Below, piece after piece: positions 57,152 to 64,000 of a DNA stretch of 64,000 nucleotides. A program made the translations under genes and the position numbers. This stretch comes from Tritrichomonas musculus (lineage: Eukaryota > Parabasalia > Tritrichomonadida > Tritrichomonadidae), in NCBI GenBank assembly GCA_039105265.1, contig JAPFFF010000002.1:5890001-5954000 (forward strand), given 5' to 3'. Every line of letters starts with the position of its first letter. Positions within the stretch are counted from its first letter, which is position 1. The notes under the pieces were generated by a model that searched no databases, had not been told where the DNA came from, and saw nothing but the letters and a program-made list of their open reading frames with translations.

Positions 57152-60100
57152 ATGACAGCAATACTGACTAAACAGAACGCTTTAGACGGTGCATTTATGG
57201 GTGGCTCAAAGAATCCTTCCTCAATAAATTGTGATGAAATAAGTGCCAAAACAGCTGATATAGAACAAGATTTGACCGTTGGAGGAGATATAAATTTGGG
57301 AGGAATCTCTCTGAAATCTCAGCTCATTAACCATGAAGAACGAATAACCTCTTTGGAAATGTCTCCTGGTTCAGTTAATGAATTATCATATGAAGATGGT
57401 CTTGATGCCTATTCCCTTGATTTAAACTCCTTGTCGAAAGCAGAAACAGGCGAATACAATATATTGAAAATCAAAATAGATATTCCATCTGACTATTCAG
57501 GAAATGTTTTTACAATAAACTGTTCAACGTTTGGTGAAGCAAAAATAGACGCAAAAAACGGCAAATTTACGAATCCCAAAATCGACTCAAATAACGCAAT
57601 TTCCTATATTGAAAACGAATTATCCGCCCGAATTTATATGAGTAAGGAATCTCTTGATAATCCTTTTGACCTCTTTACTTCTGGTTTCATGAAAATAAGC
57701 TTTACAGGAAAGGTGAAGCAATATATTTCAAACAAAGAATCTGGACTCATAAATATCAAATGTAATAATATCGATGCAGAAAATTGTCTCAAACTTTATA
57801 CTTCTCCTTTACCGAATTTCTATGAGATGAAGTCTTATGGGACTACAGAAAATGAACAATATTATTATGCTGATTGGGGCTATATTCCCGGAACCGAAGA
57901 ATTTGACAAGCTCTTAGATGGACAAACTTTTGAGTTCCATGATGAGGTATTTGGCACAGATTTCAAACTCACAAAGCAAAATAATGAATGGGTCGGCAAT
58001 AATTTGTCATACAATATTCCTGGCTCCAAATCAATCAAAGGAGAAACTGAGTTCTTCAAGCATACATATCAAGGAATTTTCATTGAGCAAAACGACACAA
58101 ATAGATACGTCCTAAGGAATTGGATACATAATTATTCCGACAAAAATCCTTTTGAAGTCATTGTTGAGAAAGGACTTTGTACATTTAACGATTGCGAAGT
58201 GGCAAAATACGAAGATAAAGACGGATATTGGAGTGTTCTACTGAAATGTACCAAGAAGGAGTCATGCAATTTTTCGGCAAGTCTAAATATAAACGGAATA
58301 GAATATACCTCTGAATTTGGGTATTCTCATAGTAGTTATGAGTCAGAATCGTGCTATAAAGTTGTTTCAGAAAATTGTTATAAATATATTCCTTTCCACT
58401 ACAATAGCCGAATAGATATTGGGAATCCTCCTTACGGCCTGATACTTTATATACCCTCTGCCAAAGAAGTAATTTTTCCGATACCAGATGTTTCGTATAA
58501 AGAAGGAGGAAATACTTTTGAGTTTCTAGCAGGATGTGGGTATTATTCTGTCGTACCAAGACCTGAAGCATGCAGTACTTTATACACAAACTGTAATATA
58601 CAGACTTCTGGCGTCGTTATTGGGGAAAATATTGAGTCTCATCTTTTTGTTCTAAATTCTTTGGGAAATACAGTAGATATAGCAAATAATAGAATATCTG
58701 AGCTGCAAAATCTTTATTCAAACCTCCAAAAACAACTAAACGACATGAAAAACAAGACAAATTGGTTTAATTATATCAAAGATGTTGTGTGTATAGCTGG
58801 TGCCACAGTAAATTTTGTCGGCGGTCCAAAGGCGCTTTTATCGTTGGCGGCAGAGGGAATATCAAAGGTAAAAAGATTTTGTTTTGCTGGTGAAGAGGTT
58901 TCGGAAGGAGCGGAGGCAATAGTTCGGGACGTTGATGTTCTTGCTGCTCCAAGAGAGATTCGAACAGCGCTGGAATTTATTGAAGAAATAGAGGCGTTTG
59001 ACAAGAAATGTTTCCGATATCTTTGCTATGGAGTTGATGACAATGAGGAGATTAAAATAGACGGAGAGTATGAAGATTTTCGAATAAATGTTCCGTATTT
59101 AGATGTATATGCAGAAAATTGTCCTTCAGCTGCTTGGATTACGTCGATGACAAGAGAACAGAAACCGATTTTGTTGGGCGAAGAACTGACTAACAAACAA
59201 TTGATTACCGCAAAGGCAGTCAAAAAATTGATAGATAATCACATGAAACAGCTCAAAACAGTCGATTTATCGGGATATATTTCAAAGGAAGAAGCGGATG
59301 GAAAATATGTATTAAAAACAGATATATTATCCACTGAGAAAATAACTCAAGAATTATCAATCGCTACAAAATTCGTAAATGGAACAACAAATGATGAGGA
59401 TAAAAGAACTTATATCACAAATTTGGATGGAGATTTATGCAACATATTAAAGAAATCATCACTTTTTGTGAAAGGCTCTTGTAATAACGAAGATATTTCA
59501 GGAGAATATTTGTATGATAGTGAAGACGCGGAATATTATCATTACAAGAAAGGCGAAAATACTTTTTCTATATACTTTTTCTATTACGGTGGAACATTCA
59601 GATATAATGGTAATTATGTTGTGGACCTAGAGTCTGTAAGTTATTCATATGAACCTGAAGTTTATGACGAATATTGTATTCCAAACATAAATTTCGTAAA
59701 AAATAATTTTGCTCAGAAAAGTGATTTAACAAACAATAATATCGAAATACTTAAAGATGAAAAAATATATGATGAGGATAAGGAAATATTCTTTAATAAT
59801 ATTCATGAAGCTGTTAATGACAACAATGTATTATCATCACTATTAATTTTACGATATATTTGGGAAATTTTTCAAGATATGATTATAGAAGCCGCTGTAT
59901 TAAAAGATGAAACTACAAGAAGCTATAGATTTAAAATTGAAGATTATGAAACAATGACGTTAAATGATATTGATGAAGCAAAAGATTATGAAGTATTAAG
60001 TGAAAAATCATCTATGAAAATGTATTATAACTTACTTGATAAAATTAAAGAATGTGATGGAAAATATGCGTTAAAAGAAGAGATTCTTGAGATTCCAACA

Positions 60101-61657
60101 GACTTGGTTAATGAATCTACACTGAGTACTGCGTTATATGGTACTGAATTAAGTATTGAATATCCAGCAAACTTATATGACGGTGCATATATTACCCCTA
60201 AACTATCCAATGCTGGAGTTCATTTGGTATTTGATGTTAATTGGGGAGATAATCAAGATGATGATATAATGCATATTGATGTAATATTTAAACCAAATGG
60301 TTCTACTAGCACTTATGACAGCATGGACAGGTATGATAGTAATGGTAAACGCATTGATAGAATAATATGGCGTCATGATGATGGACAAATTGTATATGTA
60401 TCGTATATTGCAGCACATAGAAATAATAATCCTATAGCATATAATTTCATTAGAGCACAAATCGAATCACCATTTATCAAAGACTCGAATGTTGTTGATG
60501 AAAGTCCAGAACGATTCACAATTCAATGTATACAGAATGATAGTGGTTGTACAATCCCAGATGAATATATAAGAAGAGTATTAACAACTAAAAATATAAT
60601 CGTAAAGTTCAAACGAAATACCGAAGATACAACATATGAAGAAGCTGAATATACTTATTCTGGACGAAAGGGTGCAAATCTCATATACAAATCAACCGGG
60701 GATGAATCGATAGATATTCGTGTAGCTACACGTATTGTATCATTGAGAGCCGCGGACGATACACTAACCAATATATATGATGCGTCTATCACATTAATCA
60801 GCATCCGACCTGTGAATGATAATATGATTACTTCGGCGAAATATGTGAATGATAATTTTGCTCAGAAAACAGAATTGACCCGTGCTATTGAGCAAGTGAA
60901 GAGTGAAATTCCAGAACCTGTCGATTTGACTAAATATGTAGCAAAAAATGATGGCTCAATAAACATAAACACTACTGAAATCGCTCCTTTTTCTATACTT
61001 AATCATAGTAAAGCAAGTGTATGTAAAATATATTTTGGCGAAGAAACGAGAGACTATGATTGTGGAGTTATTAGATTTTATCATTATTCTTCAACCGAAA
61101 CTAGAATAGCATTAGGTTTATATATGTCTGATAATATAATATCGATGTCAAAAGACGCAATATATTTATCTAAACCTACAAATATTAGTAGGGATCTTCA
61201 TGTTTCAGGTAAAATAACATCAAACGGCTCAAATACAATTACTCATTATGCCCCGATAGAAGCGGGCGAAGAAATATCGGACTATAAGATTGGGAAACCA
61301 GTATTTTTATCAGGTCATGTGTATAAAAGAGACCCACAAAAAAATATGTTCGTCAGTTCGACAGCAGAAGACACCACAGACTGTATTTGCTCTGTAATCA
61401 TAGACGGTTCATGGAAGGAATTTGTTGGTGTCATTGTAGAGGTAGATTCAGAAAACGGATGCGTCAAATTCGCTACACACGGAGACTATTTATTTTATGT
61501 CGATGACGCTAATTTGTATCAAATAGGAGATGTAATTCTATATGACGGAAGGATTTTGGACGAGGATTATGCCATGACTTTAAAGATTCAACAAAGTATT
61601 GTGGGCAAAGTAAGTGCAAAAATAAACGAGCATATATTGGCTATTTTCAAATCTTAA
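57152..61657 (+). CDS. Polinton large fibre/spike-like protein
   Basis: A 1501-residue protein, the largest of the element. The N-terminus has LTVGGDINLGGISLKSQLINHEERI, read here in part, a pattern common in tail-fibre and trimeric adhesin shafts (strand-rich followed by a short coiled coil). A Gly/Ala-rich helical region lies at about 545-570 (VVCIAGATVNFVGGPKALLS). A module containing (F/Y)V..NFAQK..LT occurs at about 848 and 1233, and each copy is followed by helical segments. Near the end DLHVSGKITSNGSNT is again fibre-like, with a compact 120-residue C-terminal domain. It probably forms a surface fibre or spike for attachment. Such tail-fibre-like proteins are not part of the animal Polinton core set. 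Confidence 0.6.
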   Translation: MTAILTKQNALDGAFMGGSKNPSSINCDEISAKTADIEQDLTVGGDINLGGISLKSQLINHEERITSLEMSPGSVNELSYEDGLDAYSLDLNSLSKAETGEYNILKIKIDIPSDYSGNVFTINCSTFGEAKIDAKNGKFTNPKIDSNNAISYIENELSARIYMSKESLDNPFDLFTSGFMKISFTGKVKQYISNKESGLINIKCNNIDAENCLKLYTSPLPNFYEMKSYGTTENEQYYYADWGYIPGTEEFDKLLDGQTFEFHDEVFGTDFKLTKQNNEWVGNNLSYNIPGSKSIKGETEFFKHTYQGIFIEQNDTNRYVLRNWIHNYSDKNPFEVIVEKGLCTFNDCEVAKYEDKDGYWSVLLKCTKKESCNFSASLNINGIEYTSEFGYSHSSYESESCYKVVSENCYKYIPFHYNSRIDIGNPPYGLILYIPSAKEVIFPIPDVSYKEGGNTFEFLAGCGYYSVVPRPEACSTLYTNCNIQTSGVVIGENIESHLFVLNSLGNTVDIANNRISELQNLYSNLQKQLNDMKNKTNWFNYIKDVVCIAGATVNFVGGPKALLSLAAEGISKVKRFCFAGEEVSEGAEAIVRDVDVLAAPREIRTALEFIEEIEAFDKKCFRYLCYGVDDNEEIKIDGEYEDFRINVPYLDVYAENCPSAAWITSMTREQKPILLGEELTNKQLITAKAVKKLIDNHMKQLKTVDLSGYISKEEADGKYVLKTDILSTEKITQELSIATKFVNGTTNDEDKRTYITNLDGDLCNILKKSSLFVKGSCNNEDISGEYLYDSEDAEYYHYKKGENTFSIYFFYYGGTFRYNGNYVVDLESVSYSYEPEVYDEYCIPNINFVKNNFAQKSDLTNNNIEILKDEKIYDEDKEIFFNNIHEAVNDNNVLSSLLILRYIWEIFQDMIIEAAVLKDETTRSYRFKIEDYETMTLNDIDEAKDYEVLSEKSSMKMYYNLLDKIKECDGKYALKEEILEIPTDLVNESTLSTALYGTELSIEYPANLYDGAYITPKLSNAGVHLVFDVNWGDNQDDDIMHIDVIFKPNGSTSTYDSMDRYDSNGKRIDRIIWRHDDGQIVYVSYIAAHRNNNPIAYNFIRAQIESPFIKDSNVVDESPERFTIQCIQNDSGCTIPDEYIRRVLTTKNIIVKFKRNTEDTTYEEAEYTYSGRKGANLIYKSTGDESIDIRVATRIVSLRAADDTLTNIYDASITLISIRPVNDNMITSAKYVNDNFAQKTELTRAIEQVKSEIPEPVDLTKYVAKNDGSININTTEIAPFSILNHSKASVCKIYFGEETRDYDCGVIRFYHYSSTETRIALGLYMSDNIISMSKDAIYLSKPTNISRDLHVSGKITSNGSNTITHYAPIEAGEEISDYKIGKPVFLSGHVYKRDPQKNMFVSSTAEDTTDCICSVIIDGSWKEFVGVIVEVDSENGCVKFATHGDYLFYVDDANLYQIGDVILYDGRILDEDYAMTLKIQQSIVGKVSAKINEHILAIFKS

Positions 61658-62160
61658 ACACATATTTTGAGTGATACACCATACTTGATGAACTGTGAGT
61701 AGATGTCATTGTAGGCATATTTCATGTCTTCTGTCTTGTTGTTTTTCGTTATGAGAATCTTCGAAATATATATCAATTTATCGCAGCTACAACAGGAATT
61801 ACAAGCAATATCTTCGTCCAATACTAATTCGACTTTATCTGCGTCGGTCAAGAGTTTAATCATATTCATGAGAGATGTGGTATTACAAACGAGATAAGCA
61901 TTCACTTTTAGTGGATTGTCCTCATAGACAGAAACGAGCATTTCAAGGAATTTATTTTTTTGCTCAAGGGAGTCAAGCTGATTGTAGTTCTTTAAATCAG
62001 ACAAACTATTGGAACGAGAGACTGTTTTTGCGGTGTTAAGTTGAGGGACATTGGGGTAATTTATTTGGATATTGGTATTCTGTTCTTGCGAAATTGATGT
62101 ATTGTTCTTGCTTTTTGCTTCTGATGACAGTATACGAGCTTGTCGGAGAGTTCCAGACAT
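61654..62160 (-). CDS. Polinton protein with a Cys cluster
   Basis: A 168-residue protein from ATG 62160. The first 60 residues are polar and disordered (Asn/Thr/Ser-rich). The second half is folded and contains CNSCCSCDKLIYISKIL (about 121), four cysteines within seven residues that may bind a metal or form disulphides. Its stop overlaps the stop of the fibre-like gene on the other strand through TTAA. Function unknown; no counterpart recognised in the Polinton core set. Confidence 0.6.
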   Translation of the reverse strand: MSGTLRQARILSSEAKSKNNTSISQEQNTNIQINYPNVPQLNTAKTVSRSNSLSDLKNYNQLDSLEQKNKFLEMLVSVYEDNPLKVNAYLVCNTTSLMNMIKLLTDADKVELVLDEDIACNSCCSCDKLIYISKILITKNNKTEDMKYAYNDIYSQFIKYGVSLKICV

Positions 62161-62181
62161 TATTTGAATAACAAAAAATTT

Positions 62182-62421
62182 TCAGGAGTAAAGATTGCTA
62201 ACAGCTCTATTTAACAGATTTCTTACCTTCATATCTCTGTCATATTTTCGTTGAATCTTCTCTCTTTTTGCTATTTTTTTGGGGTCCGTGGGAGGTGTTT
62301 GGCTCAATATCCTTCGATAATATTGGAGACGAGATTTCAGTTGTTTCAGAGTAGGAGTGGCGAAAGTTTTTCTACCGTGCCAGTTTTTGAGAGGGAGGAG
62401 AGCGGGCTGTTCTTGTGACAT
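62182..62421 (-). CDS. Polinton small basic protein
   Basis: A 79-residue protein rich in Arg and Lys (LKQLKSRLQYYRRIL, DPKKIAKREKIQRKYDRDM). The charge and helical pattern suggest nucleic-acid binding, perhaps condensing the genome or serving as a core protein. It diverges from the integrase gene with 17 bp between start codons and follows the Cys-cluster gene by 21 bp on the same strand. Confidence 0.55.
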   Translation of the reverse strand: MSQEQPALLPLKNWHGRKTFATPTLKQLKSRLQYYRRILSQTPPTDPKKIAKREKIQRKYDRDMKVRNLLNRAVSNLYS

Positions 62422-62438
62422 TTTCTACCAAATAAAAA

Positions 62439-64000
62439 ATGAATACAAGTAACTTACTTTACAATAATTCGGATAAAATAATAAATCATATCATATCGGA
62501 AACAAACTTGCCGATAGACGATATGTTGAGAGGCAATGACGGGGATGTCCTGAATACCAGCAATAAAATACGGATATTTTGTAGATGCCTTTCTGACCCT
62601 CAACAAAAAGTAAATTATAAAGCTGAGAGGATAATGGACTGGCTAGGAAATCAGAAAATAGACTCTTTGGACGACTTTTTGGACTATATGGACGATACTT
62701 CTTATTGCTTCAATCATGGGAGAAAATTTACTTATAACCATATTTTTACTCGAACAGACATTCAACACGTAAATAATTTCTTGAGAATCAACCAAGACAG
62801 AATCGATAGATTGCTTTTTGCAAGGATAGAACAACTAAAAGAAGGCATCAAAAGAGTCAATGAATCCAGATATAAAGATGCTTGCGAAAGAGCCAAAGAA
62901 GAATTGTTCAGACAAAAATTGACCAACAAAAACAAGCCACAATTTGGTGCTGTCAGAGATTTTATTCAGCAAAATGGCTGCACAGCAGACTCTCGCTTTG
63001 CGAGTGGAGGGAATAAACACATATATCTCTTTGAAGATACACCCAGAGTTTATACAAGAATTGTGATTCAAGATGATGATATTCGACAAATTTATGACGA
63101 ATTTATTGAGGAATGGGAAAAGAGACAAAGACCTAAAAGACCTATTTTTAGAGATACATTCACAGATAAATTGAACGAATTTGTTGTTTATAATCATGAG
63201 AGACTGTTAGATAAAGAGGAATTCAATAGAGTCAGTAGTAATTGGGGAGAGAGTAGATTATCCGAAGACGAGAGATACAATAGATACGTCAATAAATTTT
63301 ATTTCCAGCCAACGACATATTCAACCTATGAAATTCCTCAGGAGCAAAATATTATTGGGTTCAAAACAGAGAGTAAAATAAGAGCTTTGAAGAGTTTGTT
63401 TCCCGATAGACAGGTCAAAATAGCTGAGAACACATCATACTTTCCGCTGAAAAAGAACGCCAAATTATATCAACTCCATAAAGTTTCATCAAGAAATTCT
63501 TATATTATTGATTTGATGTTTGTTGATAAATTATGTTATTTGGTCATGATAAATGTCAATACAAGATATTTGTACGTTGAGTTGGTCAACCAGATATTGT
63601 TTGGAGAAGAGAAAGAAGAAAAGCATCAGAGATTCGCGAAATATAATAAATCAGCAGATACTTACCTAAAAACCCTCGATAAATTGCTGCAATCTGGTGT
63701 TGTAATAAAGAGCTTGACGTTTGATGGAGAGGGCTCTTTTAACTCAAGAAAGGCCCAAGAATACTATAGAGCTCATAGAATAGAATGGCAAACTGCACCA
63801 AGAATGAGAATGGGAAACTATCCAGACTTCATGAAAAAGGAGCAAAATCAAGTAAAAACTGACCCGATGCACAGTTCTTTGGGACTGATAGATAGAGTCA
63901 TCAGGACACTGAGAGATATGGCTTATAATATGGGAATTGGGATAATTACTCCATCGATAATGGAAGAATTAGTGAGACAATATAATAATGCACCTCATAA
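62439..64000 (+). CDS. Polinton retrovirus-type integrase, 3' end outside window
   Basis: The frame runs from ATG 62439 to the edge without a stop, about 520 codons. After an N-terminal part of about 330 residues the DDE-type catalytic core appears: SYIIDLMFVDKLCYLVMINV carries the first acid and ITSLTFDGEGSF-like KSLTFDGEGSFNS the second; farther on, SLGLIDRVIRTLRDMAYNM is the usual third-acid helix region. The family (c-integrase of Polintons) inserts the element into host DNA with a 6-bp target duplication. Only the end of the gene is missing, because of the window edge. Strong support for the Polinton identification. Confidence 0.82.
   Translation, partial: MNTSNLLYNNSDKIINHIISETNLPIDDMLRGNDGDVLNTSNKIRIFCRCLSDPQQKVNYKAERIMDWLGNQKIDSLDDFLDYMDDTSYCFNHGRKFTYNHIFTRTDIQHVNNFLRINQDRIDRLLFARIEQLKEGIKRVNESRYKDACERAKEELFRQKLTNKNKPQFGAVRDFIQQNGCTADSRFASGGNKHIYLFEDTPRVYTRIVIQDDDIRQIYDEFIEEWEKRQRPKRPIFRDTFTDKLNEFVVYNHERLLDKEEFNRVSSNWGESRLSEDERYNRYVNKFYFQPTTYSTYEIPQEQNIIGFKTESKIRALKSLFPDRQVKIAENTSYFPLKKNAKLYQLHKVSSRNSYIIDLMFVDKLCYLVMINVNTRYLYVELVNQILFGEEKEEKHQRFAKYNKSADTYLKTLDKLLQSGVVIKSLTFDGEGSFNSRKAQEYYRAHRIEWQTAPRMRMGNYPDFMKKEQNQVKTDPMHSSLGLIDRVIRTLRDMAYNMGIGIITPSIMEELVRQYNNAPH

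Larger units (their letters stand above)
50319..64000. mobile_element. Polinton/Maverick, left part, continues past window edge
   Basis: From about 50319 the DNA becomes richer in G+C and is packed with compact frames on both strands. Parts seen in order: terminal region with short direct repeats (50319-50618), two unknown genes, packaging ATPase, a coiled-coil protein, a small amphipathic protein, a capsid-sized protein, a small protein, a large fibre-like protein, two small proteins and a retrovirus-type integrase cut by the window edge. The set ATPase + capsid + integrase defines a Polinton; protease and polymerase B are expected outside. A terminus starting AG at 50319 with preceding CCAAAT as possible 6-bp target is a guess. 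As far as visible it looks whole with no breaks, so the insertion is young. Confidence 0.85.

Noticed and set aside
58185-58589. 134-residue antisense frame
   Set aside because: Lies wholly inside the fibre-like gene on the other strand, with unlikely composition; a shadow frame.

Overview
The window looks like nuclear DNA of a parabasalid protist, most probably a Tritrichomonas/Trichomonas-type trichomonad. The supporting features are very AT-rich intergenic DNA, genes without recognisable GT-AG introns, and very short leaders with TCAY-type initiator motifs next to start codons. The gene families also fit: BspA-like leucine-rich repeats, ankyrin/DUF3447-like proteins, many protein kinases, RCC1 and Sel1 repeats, small R2R3 Myb factors and a Polinton/Maverick. 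No search was run, so the species is inference. All positions and translations were read by eye.

Layout. 1-295 is the start of an unknown gene leaving the window on the minus strand. 1896-2627 is a flavodoxin-fold quinone-reductase-like gene. 3285-5769 is an ankyrin-TKL kinase locus in which every ankyrin repeat is separated from the next by an ~89-nt stop-containing spacer. 5936-6736 is a hAT-type non-autonomous transposon with a perfect 8-bp target duplication. 8106-14288 is a very long DEAH helicase joined to an RBR-type zinc module. 14810-16312 is a PH-AGC kinase. 16313-18749 is gene-free and holds a Mutator-like element with a 9-bp duplication and a 177-bp element with perfect 26-bp inverted ends. 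A kinase (18750-19742), a BTB-like/BspA-LRR gene pair (21038-22743), a 1.46-kb TA-flanked element (22921-24380), a DUF3447/ankyrin/LRR locus (24713-27098) and an RCC1-like gene (27386-28483) follow.

The middle part (28.5-45.5 kb) holds a decayed mariner, a broken bacterial-type HipA-like gene fossil, a Myb factor, a SNARE without a membrane anchor but with a prenylation-like C-terminus, a proline-rich orphan, a CMGC-like kinase, a Sel1 mini-protein, a 5S rRNA gene, a BAR/SH3-like protein, RCC1 and EF-hand pseudogenes, an HxxxD acyltransferase-like gene and a second interrupted ankyrin remnant. 46162-49791 is a 1209-residue kinase with about 17 Sel1 repeats.

From about 50.3 kb to the right edge the DNA changes character (higher GC, compact ORFs, divergent pairs). 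It is the left part of a Polinton/Maverick that looks whole as far as it can be seen: unknown ORFs, packaging ATPase, a small amphipathic protein, a capsid-sized protein, a large fibre-like protein and the beginning of a retrovirus-type integrase. Protease and DNA polymerase are not in view and would lie beyond the edge.

Most noteworthy: three ankyrin loci are interrupted at the same codon position of the repeat by AT-rich spacers that lack GT-AG ends. Two of the loci share a TTTATGGAATT motif. This is either an unrecognised RNA-level processing system or a shared mode of decay.
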